A stretch of DNA of 64,000 nt from Coenobita brevimanus (GCA_032717465.1 CM064664.1:365001-429000), one strand, 5' to 3'; counted from the stretch's first letter, positions 49,182-60,849 are shown. Numbers and translations are program-made. Notes: a model not told the origin generated them from the sequence alone.

Positions 49182-50320
49182 GCTGTCCGCATAACAGTGA
49201 ATAACACATTTACAATTATCGTCATAAGTATAGTGACATTATTTACTACAGAGATCTAGTGAAAAAATTTTAACTAGTGATATATTTTATTCAGGTTAAG
49301 AAAGTTGCCTTGTGATGAAGACGTTGACGATAAAGTAAAAAAAAAACAAAAATAGTAAAAACTTCCTAAACTGAGTAAACTCGTCTGGATACAGCAAGAC
49401 TATAACATACATGATTGGAATCAAGAGGCTAAAACACCCGATTATACGTAGGGACAAAATTGCTCTCAGGCCCATGAGCACGCAGGAACCTGGACCTACA
49501 ATGCACTACAACTCGTAAGGCCGAATTCCAAAACATTTATTAATATTCTGTTGTAAGACAACGAAATCTTCACACCTGCTTCCACTTCTTCAGCCACTTT
49601 TGGCGCTAATGTTGGCGAGCACACGACCTGTTAATATGAGCATATTTAGGAGTATGACCATGGAATCTTTACTGAAATCCACTGTACTGTATTCTTTTAA
49701 GATACAGTCAAATCGACTGTTGAATTAAACCTTCATCTTATTATTTATTTTTTTAAATAACGACAGACGCATTTATTCAACTTAGCACGGACTTTTGAAA
49801 CTGTGTGGATTAGATATAATCTCCTTTAATCCTTACTCTCAGGGAGGGTCTCTTGAGGTTAAACTCACCATGAGATAACAAGAATCAAGTGAATATGAGT
49901 TTACATCACTGAAGGAGATACTATCTGCTTACCATACATATTGATTTTCAGAGGCACAGACGAGCGTTGCAGTCTTTAACCACTACACTTCAGTGACATA
50001 TCTTTCATTCTCTTCTTGGTACCTTCAGACTTTTACTCACCTTCAGGATAACATTTTGAAGTGGAAGCGTTAAATATATGATTGTTTAACCATTTCTCGA
50101 CTAGACAGATTTCCATAGCCAAGCAAAATTCGTCTGAATGTACCACGAATTCATACAAGTCACTGCATTCAACACGTTAAAGCAGAATCACTGAAGCAAA
50201 TGTCCGCATTCCATAAAATGTGCTTTGATCATTACTGTCAATATCACATATCTCCATACCGTAAATCTCTTACGCAAAACGCCGTTCATTTTCTCTTCCT
50301 AGAACGATGCAACCTATTTT
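48330..50320. other. Unassigned AT-rich sequence with (CA)n
   Basis: The only clear feature is the (CA)n(CG)n tract at 49097-49181. A 73-codon frame at 48561-48782 (+) has no recognisable motif. Confidence 0.4.
49097..49181. repeat. (CA)n(CG)n microsatellite
   Basis: About 70 bp of CA followed by about 16 bp of CG. Alternating purine-pyrimidine throughout, hence Z-DNA-prone in principle. Confidence 0.95.
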
Positions 50321-50326
50321 GGTGAA

Positions 50327-50560
50327 ACCTAAACTAACAAAACCTAAACTAACACCTCATAACCTTGCATAACTAAACCAAACCAAACCTAACCTAACCC
50401 AACCTAAGCTACCTGACCTAACTTAGTCAATCCTAATCTTATCACAGCCAATCTAGCAGATACATGACATAACCCAATCACCAAATTAACCATAACTTAA
50501 CTTAACGCGACCTAACCTAGACAAACCTTAACCCAGTCTAATCACATCGACCCAAGACTT
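50327..50560. repeat. Degenerate CCTAA (TTAGG-type) telomere-like repeats
   Basis: Dense AACCTAA, AACCTAACC and CCTAACCCAACC words with drifted variants (AAACTAAC, GACCTAACTTAG). TTAGG is the ancestral arthropod telomere unit. The tract is too degenerate to be a functional telomere and lies internal to the scaffold. Confidence 0.6.
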
Positions 50561-50599
50561 TAGACAACGTTATCTGATCAAATCCGACACACCATAACA

Positions 50600-52625
50600 C
50601 AGCATAACCATGACCTTTAACAGCCAATCCAGTCTTAACCTATTCAAGACTCTGGAGAAGAGAGCCCAATCTACAACAGTTCAAAAATTTGTCATCCTCA
50701 AATTTAAAATTGCTAGAAACCATGTAAAAGTCGTAATAAATATCACTAAATCAAATTTTCTTCAAGAGTCAGCATCAAAGCTACTTAACAACCCTTAAGA
50801 CAATTCGAGTAGAATATTCTGGTCAACTCTTAATTCTTTCAATAATAACTTTAACAAGTCATCATCCATTCCCCCACTAAAATCTTCAGACGGCAACATT
50901 ACAAATTACCAGCGTGGGCAAACGAATATCTTTGCCAGTACTTTTGCCAGAAATTCTACGATGGAGGAAGCCAACCAGAACGTCCTAGTGCTAGAACTTG
51001 ACTCCTCCAAAACTGTTCCACTTAAAATACAGACAAGATACGTATAATTCATCGTAGACAATTTACCAACCAATAAAGCGCCAGGTCCAGATGGAATTCC
51101 TCCAATTGTTCTGAAAAAGTGTTCTCCAGAACTTGCCTCAGTTCTAGCTAAAATATTCAGACTATGTATATGTACTTCATCATTCCCTAATTCATGGAAA
51201 GAAGCCAATATCCACCCAATTCCAAAGAAAGGAAGTTCTTCAGACCCCTCTGATTACTGACCAATAGCTGTCTAATCTTCTCTTGGTAAAGTATTTGAAA
51301 TTGTAATTAACAAGCACATAGTTAAACTTCTTGAATCCAACAACTTAATTAGTGATAGACAATATGGTTTTCGCAACGAAAGATCCACCATTGACATACT
51401 TAATCTCTTAACTTACACCATCCATCAATCAATTGATCTACATGGAGAAACTCATGCAGTAGCCCTTGATATTTCTAAAGCTTTCGACAGAGTGTGGCAC
51501 CGTTCCCTGCTGTCCAAACTCCCTTGCTATGGACTAATGTCTTCTGTTCCTCTGCTTTCCTCATATCTCAGTGACAGAAAAATAATAGTAAAAGTAGATG
51601 ATGTATATTCCAATTTCCATTCAATTATTGCTGGCATGCAACAGGGATCAGATCTGGCGACAACCCTGCTCCTGGTTCATGTAAATGATCTCTTATCTGT
51701 CACCCACAATCCCATCCATTCATTTGCAGATGATTCAACACTTCACAGTTCATTCACACTCAAACATCCATTAACAAAGTCTAATATCTCTAGCTCTCAA
51801 CTCAGTCCAGTCATTTCCATAAATCAAGATCTATCTACGATCAAAACAACCTTGTTTCATGTAATGCTAGTAAAATCAAATATAAACAATTTACTAATAG
51901 ACAGATATTGCCAGATTCGTATATTATCTTCAATGCTACTTATATTCCCATCTCCAAAAGTATTGAAATTCTCGGTATCTCACTTAACAGTGCCCTCAGC
52001 TGGACCTCTCATGCCAGATCACTTGCTACAACTGCCTCAAAGAAACTTGGATTATTGTACAGAGTCCTTAACTTCTTCACTGACGAGTAATTGGCTATAA
52101 TTAATAAGAGTCATGTGCGCTTTCAGCTTGAATATTGCTCACCCTTATGGAATGGATGTGGAGAGGTTGCACTAAAATAGCTTGACAAAATTCAGAACAA
52201 AGCTGTTGAATTATTAATAGCCCTCCTGTTACTAATAAAATACCTCCCCTACAAGTAAGAAGAAATGCTGCCTCCTTTGCAATATTTTACAGATATTTTT
52301 ATGCCAAATGCTCAGACGAAGTTGCGTCCATTGTGCCACCTCTCCATGCCGTCCCTCGTGCTACACAGGCATCTGGTAGCACTCAGGACTGGAATTCACA
52401 CAGCCATATTGCAGAATTTCTGCCTATCAGAATTCTTTTATTCCTTGATCTGCATTTCTCTGGAACTCACTTCTCCGGAGTTGTTTCCCTCCAAACGTCA
52501 ACCTACAGCCGTTCAAGTCCAACTATTACAGATATTTTATGAATGGAAGACGCTAGTAATCTGGTGTATGGATTGTTTTTTTATTCATTTGTTTTTCCTT
52601 CCTCTGTTCTGTTGTTTAAAGAAAA
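50600..52625 (+). mobile_element. LINE-C (Jockey-like), RT to 3' end
   Basis: 5'-truncated just before the RT. Motifs: NLPTNKAPGPDGIPP, RQYGFRNERSTIDILNLL, ALDISKAFDRVWHRSLL, SYLSDRKIIV, the catalytic box HSFADDSTLHSS, SKSIEILGISLNSALSW and HARSLATTASKKLGLLYRVL, with the end segment LCHLSMPSLVLHRHLVALRT. Stops interrupt it at about 51048, 51260 and 51275, and there are later shifts. It ends in an A-rich tail near 52625 (GAAAAAAGAGAGAAAGAAAG). Confidence 0.8.
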
Positions 52626-52723
52626 AAGAGAGAAAGAAAGTCACGTAACTGAGCCGTCACTTTTCGTTCATCCGCACCGCCAATTTTCTTCAGGCATACC
52701 ATCACTGAAAGGTAATGAAGGGC

Positions 52724-52998
52724 TGTGTTGAGGGTTACGATGAGGGGTGAACAGAGGTGTTGAGGGTGTGTTAAGGATGAGGTAAGGTTGGTTTAATGGC
52801 TGTGTTGAGGCTGTATTAGGGCTATTTGGCGGGTCTGTTGAGCGTGTGCAGAAGACTAAGGTGAGGGTGTCTTTATATTGGGGGTTGTGTTAAGCGTGTG
52901 TAAAAGACTGTGTGAAGGATATATTGATGGCTACATGAAGGGCTTTAATGAGGGTGTATTGAGGGTTATGTTGAGGGTATTTTTAGGATATGTTGAGG
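52724..52998. repeat. Degenerate GTGTTGAGG-type minisatellite
   Basis: Variable-length units around GTGTTGAGGGT / GTGTTAAGGAT / GTATTGAGGGT recur some 20 times with drift. It abuts the left terminus of the mariner element. Confidence 0.75.
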
Positions 52999-53009
52999 AT
53001 ACGAGGGGA

Positions 53010-53995
53010 GGCCCCAAAATGTCCCGAAATTTCTAACAAGAAAATTCAGTACATAACTTACAGTAAATCCAGTTTAGTTCCCTTTAAAGTATTCCTCTTG
53101 AGACGCTATGCACTTGTTCCAGGGTTTTTCCCATTCCTGGAAACACTTCTGAAAGTAGTCCTTTGTCATCTTGTCCCAAAACTCACGCATTGTTTCCTGT
53201 ATTTATTCTAAGTTCTAAAATTTTCAGTCTTTCGGTTCTAACTTAGCCTTAGGGAACATGAAAAATCACAGGAAGCAAGATTTGACGAGTATGAGGGGTA
53301 TGGAGCAACAATGACATTGCTTCTGACCAAAAATTTTTGAACTGACAACGTTGCGTGTGGAGGGGCATTGTTGTGATGCCAGAACTATTTCTGGATGCAC
53401 CACATCTCTGAATGTTTGTGCCTGATGCTTTCCCGAGGACACCTCAGCACTGTAATGTAAAACTGCTGGTTCACAGTCTGCCCACGGGGAGCAAAGTCTT
53501 TATGAATAACTCATTGTCAAAAAACAAGATCAACATTCTCTTGATGTTGGCCTTGTCCTGACAGGTTTTTCTCGGTCTTGGAGATCTTGGTGTATTCCAC
53601 TGACTGTAATGCTTTTGGGGGGCCATATCTGTAAACCCAGGTCTCGTCAACGGTGACGACATTTGAAAGAAATCTGAGTCATTTCTCAACTGCTTTTTGA
53701 AGTCCTGACACACATTCACACAATTTGCCTTTTGATCTTCCATTATAAAAAGGGAGACGAATTTATCCGAGACTCGGTGCATGCCAAGATCTGTGTCAAA
53801 ATCCGTTGTACTGAATTCCGAGTAACGCCTGTGGCCTCTACTACTTCGTCAATAGTGCGACGACGATCATCCAAGGCTGCCTGTCGATTTTTCTCAATGT
53901 TTATTATCTGTTAGAGACGTCGAAGGACAGTCAATACACTGAAAGTCTTGGACTAACATGTTGTCTTATTTAAAATGAGCATACCATTGGTAGAC

Positions 53996-54055
<60 letters not shown>

Positions 54056-54150
54056 AATGCCCTGCTCCTTGAAAGCTTGCTCAAGCATTGTCATTGTCTC
54101 AGCTGCAGTTTTCCCGAGCAAAAAAAAAAAAAAAAAAAAAAAAAAGACGC
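53010..54150 (-). pseudogene. mariner transposase, degenerate, with (GT)n in the coding region
   Basis: On the minus strand: LGKTAAETMTMLEQAF then KEQGIK (N-terminal helix-turn-helix), a (CA)n expansion at 54052-54000, EVYQWYAHFK (consensus VFEWHRRF), traces of the linker, then SDFFQMSSPLTRPGFTDMAP in place of the VTxDETW catalytic region, QWNTPRSPRPRKTCQDKANI and KRMLILFFDNELF (second catalytic region, FFD). Stops and shifts are frequent. The microsatellite sits inside the helix-turn-helix coding sequence. Confidence 0.75.
54000..54052. repeat. (GT)n microsatellite in mariner
   Basis: 53 bp of GT repeat, on the coding strand inserted between mariner residues EQGIK and EVYQW. A 26-bp poly(A) run at 54120-54145 lies nearby. 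Confidence 0.95.
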
Positions 54151-54394
54151 TCACTCTTTGGTCATTCAGATCTGCTATAGTGATAAGAGTACAAAAATCT
54201 CAAAAGTCAAGTGCACGAACAAAGGAAAAAAAAACGTCAGAAATATGGACTCAACACCCACAGTGCAATGCTACATGCCAGAGTGATTCACCAGACTGCA
54301 CGCAGGTGGTACCTCCCAGTGCAATGGGGACTATTCCTTTTTTCCCACGATGTCGATCTATTCTGGGAAAATCAGAGTCCCCTCTCGTGTGCTG

Positions 54395-55345
54395 AGGGCG
54401 TGTAGAGAGCCATGCTGAGTGTGTGCAATTATGTTTTTAAGTCCAGTACATTATTGGATAGAACTACATTTTTTTAATCTGAAGTTTTTCAAAAATGTGA
54501 TATGAAGTGCATTTGTGAGCTGAAGTACAAATATTATTAGTTGTAGAGAACATAAGTAATATTTTTACGATGCCTGCCAAGAGTACAAAAAAGCCAAAAT
54601 TAATGTACAAGTGTATACCTCATACTCGATCACACTGAATGCAGTATGCTGAACAATGATTTTTTTCAAGTGCAATAAATAATAATTATGATATGAAGTG
54701 CTGCTGAACCTAAGTTGTAGGGTAAGTATTATAACTGATGCCGGAAAGCAATAAAGAACTGCATACAGTGTAAAGTTTTCCCACTCACAGGGCATAATGC
54801 CACTGTTACGGCTGGAAAACTAATCTCGAGCCACTTGGACAGGGTGATGACTCATCCTTATGATAGTGCATAAGGAAAAGTGGAATGTAGAGTGGAAAAG
54901 CTTAGGTGTTTGCGAGGGAAGCCAGCCGGTGTTACAATCACCACTTTGGTCAGTGATGCCAATGCTAACCAGGCTCGCCAAGCACGGTGCCAGGACTGTG
55001 CCCTCAGAGACTCTTCGTCAAAGCACCGAAAACCACTCAACTTCTATTCCTTCTTATTCATCGATGGGACAACCTGGAGACCCAGGGATGGTTTCATTTG
55101 CATGAGGAAGAGTTGGTAAGTAAAATGGTTTTTAAATTATTTTACTCATTATTTTACTTTTTCAGATAATTAGGTTTGAAAAAGAGCTATTTTGCCAGAA
55201 ATGTTCATAGTGAGAGTGCACCAGGCTTGAAAATAGTCCAGCATTTGGAGGTTAAATATTGGAGATTCCGCCGATAACTTTACATTATTTTCTTTTCTTT
55301 TTTTTGATGCTCAAATCACCAAGGGAAAACACCCGGTCTCTGGCA
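54395..55345. other. Unassigned; one Cys-containing frame
   Basis: A frame at 54880-55119 (+, 79 codons) contains NANQARQARCQDCALRDSSS followed by a tryptophan-bearing segment. It matches nothing recognised and lacks clear splice context. Confidence 0.3.
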
Positions 55346-55347
55346 TC

Positions 55348-56115
55348 AACCTGCTGCATCCCGTTGACATATATATACATCTACACATTTTGTCACTGTC
55401 AGTCCCGTTGACATATATAAACGCGCATCAATTGTAATGTCCCTAATCTGCACAATTTTCAATGTTAGTGCGTGATTTTTCGTACGTATACACGGGACAC
55501 CTTCCTCTACAAGATGTCAGGCAGGGTCAATGCCTTACCCTGCATGACCTCCCACCCCCCTGCACGCCATTGTCTCGGCAATTCACCTGTTACCAGTGAC
55601 CTGACCACTAAAGACATGTCTTGCCACGGTACGAAACTCAAGGCCAGAGTGATTCCCCAATCGATGACAATGTGGAAGACAAAGTTTACATAGCATTAGA
55701 GGAAGAAACAGTCAGAAATGATGGTCAGGTAATGTCGCCAAAAAAGGCCAGGTATGTTGATATGTTTGGTGAGTGGAACAATGCTTATATTGCCTATATT
55801 ACTGTGTGAAAACCAATATAATCTCGTATTACGTATCAATTCGTACCAAATAAATAAATACCGTTTGAGTGGTAGGGAATAGTTACCCTCCCATAGAACT
55901 CGTTTTCTTTGGAGCCAGCCTGATAGAAAACCCAGTAAGGTAAGGGGTACTGCTACCTGTATTGAGTATTTTAAACCTCAGGTGAGCGATTTCTCTATGA
56001 ATTTTCGATGTTTCTCACCAAAAGCGGAGGTTTGAGCCAAAAAAATTCTTTTCCAAGATTGGTCGGGATTGGGGGGAGTCAGTGGAGGAAAATCGGTCGG
56101 GACGGAGAGTGTTAA
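55348..56115 (-). mobile_element. piggyBac MITE, older copy
   Basis: Same internal order as 20212-20970. The left end reads TCAACCTGCTGCATCCCG (mutated TTAACC terminus); the right end reads GGTCGGGACGGAGAGTGTTAA. The peptide-coding segment (NSPVTSDLTTKD, DDNVEDKVYIALEEETV) is frameshifted by an insertion near 55615. Confidence 0.85.
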
Positions 56116-56631
56116 TCATCTCATCAATAACCAAGTCTTTATCGTTCCAGTTTTGTCTACATGACAGATTGGCAGCCACCATAGTATAATTTAACACTGC
56201 ACGTATGATGAATGATATGGTTCCTCGCTTTACACCAGCACTCACATACCATTGGAATATGTTACTCAACAAATCCTGAGCAGAACTTCAGTTTTCTATG
56301 TTTCAAAATATGTGCTCCACAATACTCAATGAACTTATCTAAATTTAATTAATAGCCAAAAATCATCCAGGAAGAAATCACCCAGGGGAAACACCCCGTT
56401 TCTTATTTTCACCGTGTGATTGATATATCAGAGGGAAATTGTGATAACGGCCTTGTTTGCTCATCAAGTGCTCAGAAAGCACACTTTACTGGTAATAATG
56501 CCTATGAGATAAAAGAAATGCTCGGTATCTACCCCTGTGGCGTATTTGCAACATTCTTAGGTATTTCTCGGGTTTTCATTTAGTGGAGTAACACCTATCA
56601 TTCCCTCAATATCATTATCTCCCACTTACAG

Positions 56632-56788
56632 AGAAGCATCTGTCTGCTGCTACTGGCTCTGGCTCTTCTGCCTTGTATACGGTGGCCACTTCTATAACGT
56701 CAAAAAGGACATTTCAGTCATCGACTCACTGGACCCAGAAGAAAACCAAAAGCAACAGACAAGTCTTTTGCCAGACGCCACAACCTGA
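56632..56788 (+). CDS. Candidate exon, membrane-like, unrecognised
   Basis: A polypyrimidine-rich acceptor ending CCCACTTACAG (AG at 56630-56631) opens a frame EASVCCYWLWLFCLVYGGHF, then YNVKKDISVIDSLDPEENQ and a TGA at 56786. The first 16 residues are strongly hydrophobic. No family recognised and no second exon seen. A chance frame in repeat-rich DNA is possible. Confidence 0.2.
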
Positions 56789-57139
56789 GGAATGGCCTCA
56801 TCCCTTCTGGCTTGTGTTGTACATGACTACTCAGCAACGGCTCCCTTTTTTACGTCACATCACCGCCAATATATGCTCTTGCACATTTACTTCTCGTTGT
56901 AAGTCTCCATCTCCTTTTCCCAACCATCTCACTCCCACACAATCTGCTGGTCAGTCTCACTCCTCTACAGTAAGATTTTCTAGTTCACTGAATTCGGGAT
57001 GTGTATTTAATGATATCATAGGAATATCACTTTTATTAAATATATTTCTTTCCGGTCTCCTTCCACAAAGAAATAATCCCCAAAACATAAATATTCCATC
57101 AGTACCCGAGACTTCAGTTTATTCGTAACTAATTAAACC

Positions 57140-57335
57140 AAAACTTCCTGCTGTTCCTCTTGTTCCTACCTCTCCTTCCCTCTTCCATCCTCTCCTTTCC
57201 TCCGCTCCCCTCCTCTTGCTATCTCCTCTCTCCTGCTGTTGCTTCCTAATGTCTCCTCCTCTCGTTTCCTCCTCTCTCCTCCTATTCTTTCCTCCATTCC
57301 TTCCTTCTTTTTCTCTCCTCTCTCCTCTTCTTTAC
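57140..57335. repeat. Polypyrimidine (CT-rich) tract
   Basis: About 195 bp with very few purines on the plus strand (TCTCCTTCCCTCTTCC-type words). Nearly homopurine/homopyrimidine strands can adopt triplex structure. Confidence 0.8.
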
Positions 57336-57616
57336 CTTCTGCAACGGATAGCTAGAAAAACTATCCATCGCTCCGAATTTTACCCTAAGAAAAGCGAACG
57401 ACTAAAGACACTGAACATCTTTTTTTTTTCATGAAAAAATAAATAAACAACCGACGGCCCAGGGAAGATCTAATATAAGTATTCAAAATTCTTAACAAAT
57501 TTGTCGATGTTAGATATGATAATATGCTGGCAATACAGAATGATAATGTGACTAGAAATAATGCAATGAATCTCAAAAGCAGGAGATGCAACACTAATAC
57601 CGTATAGGGAAAAATT
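57335..57616 (+). mobile_element. LINE-G (CR1/L2-like) C-terminal fragment at the gap edge
   Basis: LQRIARKTIHRSEFYPKKSE followed by RLKTLN, then after a poly(T) slip VFKILNKFVDVRYDNMLAIQ and NDNVTRNNAMNLKSRRCNTN. This is the usual post-RT segment of CR1/L2-type LINEs (ERLK.L....RR..GDLI.VFKIL). It differs from LINE-E and runs directly into the N gap. Confidence 0.6.
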
Positions 57617-57716
57617 NNNNNNNNNNNNNNNNNNNNNNNNNNNNNNNNNNNNNNNNNNNNNNNNNNNNNNNNNNNNNNNNNNNNNNNNNNNNNNNNNNNN
57701 NNNNNNNNNNNNNNNN
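57617..57716. other. Assembly gap, 100 N
   Basis: Exactly 100 Ns, the conventional placeholder for a gap of unknown size. Sequence continuity across it should not be assumed. Confidence 0.99.
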
Positions 57717-59207
57717 ATGGAAGAAAGGTTGCGGAGTTCCTCGAAAGCAGTGATAAGAAACAGGGGAAGTGAGCATGGAAGTGAAAAAGTTACTAAATGA
57801 CAGTATTTTTTTTTTTCAAAAAGTAGAACAGAGGAAGGAAAAACAAATGGGGAAAAAAAAAATAATCCATAGCCACCGAACTACTGGTGTCCTCCATTCA
57901 TAAAATATCTGTAACAGTTAGACTTAGAACAGTTGTGGGTTCCAAATTTGGAGGAAAACAACTCTGGGGAAGCGAGTTTCAGAGAGATGCACTTCGAGGA
58001 ATGAAAAAGAATTCTGATAGGCAGAAGTTCTGCAATATGGTTGAAGTGTTGTTCCAGTCATGAGCGCTACCAGATGCCCGTGTAGCACGAGGGAAGGCAT
58101 GGAGAGGCGGCACCATGGACGCAACCTCGTCTGAAACACTTGCCAAAAAAATATCTGTAAAATAATGCCAAGGAGGCAACATTCCTTCTTGCTTGCAGGG
58201 AGGTAGTTTATATGTAATGGCTGGAGTTGTTAAAGATTCAAACAGCTATATTCTGAATTTTGTCCATTTGTCTCATTTAAACCTCTCAAAAACCATTCAA
58301 CAAGAGTAAGCAATATTCAAGATGAAAGAGCACATGACTCTTATAAATTATAGCTAACTGCTCATTTCGGCGAAGAAGTTACGGACTCTGTACAATAATC
58401 CAAGTTTCTTTGAGGCAGCGCCTTCAGCAAGTGATCTGACATGAGAGAGGTCCAGCTGAGGGCACTGTTAGGTGAAACACCAAGAATTTCAATACTTTTG
58501 GAGATGGGAATATTAGTAGCACTGAAGGTAATGTACGAATCTGGCAATATCTGTCTATTAGTAAACTGTATATATTTAGTTTTATTAGCATTAAAAGAGA
58601 CAAGGTTGTTTTGTCCCCATTCACTGATTGTAGCTAGATCTTGATTTATGGAGATGGCTGTACTGAGTTAAGAGGTAGAGATATTAGACTTTGTAAATGG
58701 ATGTCTGAGTGTGAATGAACTATGTACCGGTAGTGTTGAGTCATCTGCATATGAGTGAACGGGATTGTGATAACAACTCTAACGTATGGAAGTGAAGACT
58801 GGACGCTGTTGGGGGGACAGAAGTCAAGAGTGAGAGCGGTGTAAATGAGTTATTTGAGAGGAGCCTGGGGAGCCACATGGACAGACAGACTAACAAATGA
58901 GGATGTAAAGGAGCGTTGTGGTGTGGATGTGGATGTGATAGGAAGCGTTAGGAGAAACACAATGTGGTGGTTTGGCCATGTGGAGAGGATGAAGAGTGAG
59001 AGACTGAAGAGGAGAGTGTATGTGAGTTGGAGGGGGAGAGAGGGAGGGGGAGGCCAAGGATGAGATGGAGGGATGGAGTGGAGAGGTATATGAGAGAGGA
59101 GTGTGTGAGTTGGGAGCAGGGCAGTGAAATGGCGGGGGACAGGGTGACATGGAGGCGATTTCTTTATGATCACCCCGTATGGGATTAAGGCGTCTGGTAA
59201 TAGATAG
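57717..59207 (+). mobile_element. LINE-B copy split by LINE-C
   Basis: The left part (57717-57806) encodes GRKVAEFLESSDKKQ-like LINE-B sequence up to the NDSI position. The right part resumes at 58768 with VITTLTYGSEDWTLLGG and continues MSYLRGAWGATWTDRLTNED and HVERMKSERLKRR to GTCTGGTAATAGATAGATA. Both halves are frameshifted. The 5' side is cut by the assembly gap. Confidence 0.8.
57807..58767 (-). mobile_element. LINE-C insertion in LINE-B
   Basis: On the minus strand this is collinear with the 3' half of the LINE-C copy at 50600-52625: HSYADDSTLPVHSSF-like catalytic region (near 58750), MPDSYITFSATNIPISKSIE (58547), RLSMPSLVLHGHLVAL (58090). It ends in an A-rich tail, seen as poly(T) at 57807-57818. 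The insertion point corresponds to the LINE-B word CAGTATTGTGAT; only ATT is duplicated. Confidence 0.8.
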
Positions 59208-59211
59208 ATAA

Positions 59212-59615
59212 TCCCAGCCATGACGTACGGTTGTGAGACCTGGAAACTGATAAAATCGATGGAAAATAAACTAATCTGTTCTCAGAGAACAATAGAAAGG
59301 TCAGTCTTGGGAATGTCTTTAAGAGACAGGAAAAGATCAACTTGGGTGAGAGAGCAGATTAAAGTCAACGACACTGTAGAAACTATTAACGAACAGAAAT
59401 GGAGGTGGGCAGGCCATGTAGCAAGAATAAGGGTAACCGATGGAGGATGAGGCTGACTGACTGGGCACCAAGAGATTGTAAGCGCAGCAGAAAATTGCCA
59501 GACAGGAGGTGGAGAGATGACATAGGGAAATTTGCAGGGAAGACGTGGCAGAGATTGGCTTAGTCAAGGAATTCATGGAGAAAGCTGGGTGAAGCCTTTG
59601 TTCAGCAGTGACTTG
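59212..59615 (+). mobile_element. LINE-H (RTE-like) 3'-end fragment
   Basis: MTYGCETWKLIKSMENKLIC, then RTIERSVLGMSLRDRKRS, WVREQIKVNDTVETINEQKW and RWAGHVARI. In shifted frames the closing RRWRDDIGKFAGKTWQRLA and LGEAFVQQ are visible. This terminal block is typical of RTE-like endonuclease-reverse transcriptases. It begins only a few bases after the LINE-B tail and runs into a SINE. Confidence 0.7.
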
Positions 59616-59823
59616 TAATCCAATCCTACATTGCACCATGAGGAGCGTAGGAGCCCCAGGCTAGGCAGTTGTTCCTGACATTTAAGAGATGACAGTGACC
59701 AGCCTCACACATCCCTGAGTGGCATTACATGAGCAATAACCCCAACCAGCCCTTGGATATACGGTAAAGCATCACCGGCTCAATCCGAATGGAGCACCGT
59801 AATTACCCACTAAACCACCAGGC

Positions 59824-59829
<6 letters not shown>
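59614..59829 (-). mobile_element. SINE S2, copy 2 (minus strand)
   Basis: Complementary to the core of 38810-39005, including CCACTAAACCACCAGGCGCC (A-box region) and CCCTGAGTGGCATTA. Its 5' side abuts (AT)n at 59828-59864. Confidence 0.75.

Positions 59830-59864
<35 letters not shown>
59828..59864. repeat. (AT)n between two SINE S2 copies
   Basis: 37 bp of uninterrupted AT separating head-to-tail SINE copies. Confidence 0.95.
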
Positions 59865-59865
<1 letters not shown>

Positions 59866-59866
<1 letters not shown>

Positions 59867-60165
59867 TCCAGTCCTACTTTGCCCCATGAGAAGCGTAGGA
59901 GCCCGGGGCTAGGCAACTTGGTCCTGACATTCAAGATAAAAGTGACCAGCCTCACTCATCCCTGAGTGGCATTACATGAGCAATAAACCCTAACCACCCC
60001 TTGGATATAAACCTTCACCGGCTCAATCCGATTGGAGCGCCGTAATTACCCACTAAACCACCAGGCTCCATAATTTGGTTTTATCGTTACCACCCAGCGT
60101 AGTAAATGGTTTCCTGGTGTACAGGAAACCATTAGGCTTGTCACTCAGTGTTGAGGCACCCACAG
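59866..60165 (-). mobile_element. SINE S2, copy 3 (minus strand)
   Basis: Longer than the neighbouring copy: also includes the 5' portion shared with 38695-38800 (TGGTTTCCTGGTGTACAGGA, TCACTCAGTGTTGAGG). Head-to-tail with copy 2. Confidence 0.75.
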
Positions 60166-60363
60166 GCAGAAGGAAGAGGAAAGATTGAAGGACAGAACGA
60201 CAAAAGAGGGAGTGTAACATAACCCTTAGGCAGAAGGATGTGGAATGAATGGAGTAAAGAAAGACAGAAGAGGAATGAAGGGAGGAGAAGAAAGGGCAGA
60301 CACCCGAGAGCAGCACTACATCGAGTGAGCGGATGGTGCGCGTCCCCACCTACCACTAATATA

Positions 60364-60391
60364 CTTTCTCTCTCTCTCTCTCTCTCTCTCG

Positions 60392-60463
<72 letters not shown>

Positions 60464-60466
60464 GTA
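60364..60466. repeat. (CT)n(TA)n compound microsatellite
   Basis: CT repeats to about 60400, then TA repeats with two TG variants. It lies at the 3' side of SINE S3. Confidence 0.95.
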
Positions 60467-60849
60467 TCATCTCACCAGCCGTTTGAGTGTCCACTGCAGG
60501 ACCGGCCTATCCTGACCGAAGTGGGAACGATACAGCCAATGTATCTCTACCAGGTGGCTTAGGCTGTCTAGTAGAGATTGTATGTAGGGTGAGAAGTGCT
60601 TGTAAGTGTAACTGTAGTGTTGGAGTGGCTTTGGATGTGTGTGTAGTCTGTGAGCAAGTGTAATCGGGCCGCACAAGCCGGCTGGGTGCAAGCATACTTT
60701 ATAGTACGCGACACTGGTTCAACCACAGCACCCGATGTGTCCGCCAATGCAGTACGTGGCCTGAAGAACGCTCTCAAAGTTTATTACTCTGGCGGGGCGC
60801 GAACCCTCGTTCTTCAGTGTACGAAAACGCACACTTTACCACAGAGGCT

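Larger units (their letters stand above)
53000..54392 (-). mobile_element. mariner-type transposon, ~1.4 kb
   Basis: The left end TACGAGGGGAGGCCCCAAAA begins with TA and resembles mariner termini. A diverged inverted counterpart can be traced at 54361-54392 (GGGAAAATCAGAGTCCCCTC then TCGTGT). Length, TA start and the enclosed transposase are all standard for mariner. The right terminus is less certain. Confidence 0.65.

Noticed and set aside
54880..55119. A possible zinc-finger exon (RCQDC)
   Set aside because: Only one CxxC pair, no partner His/Cys pattern and no splice signals.
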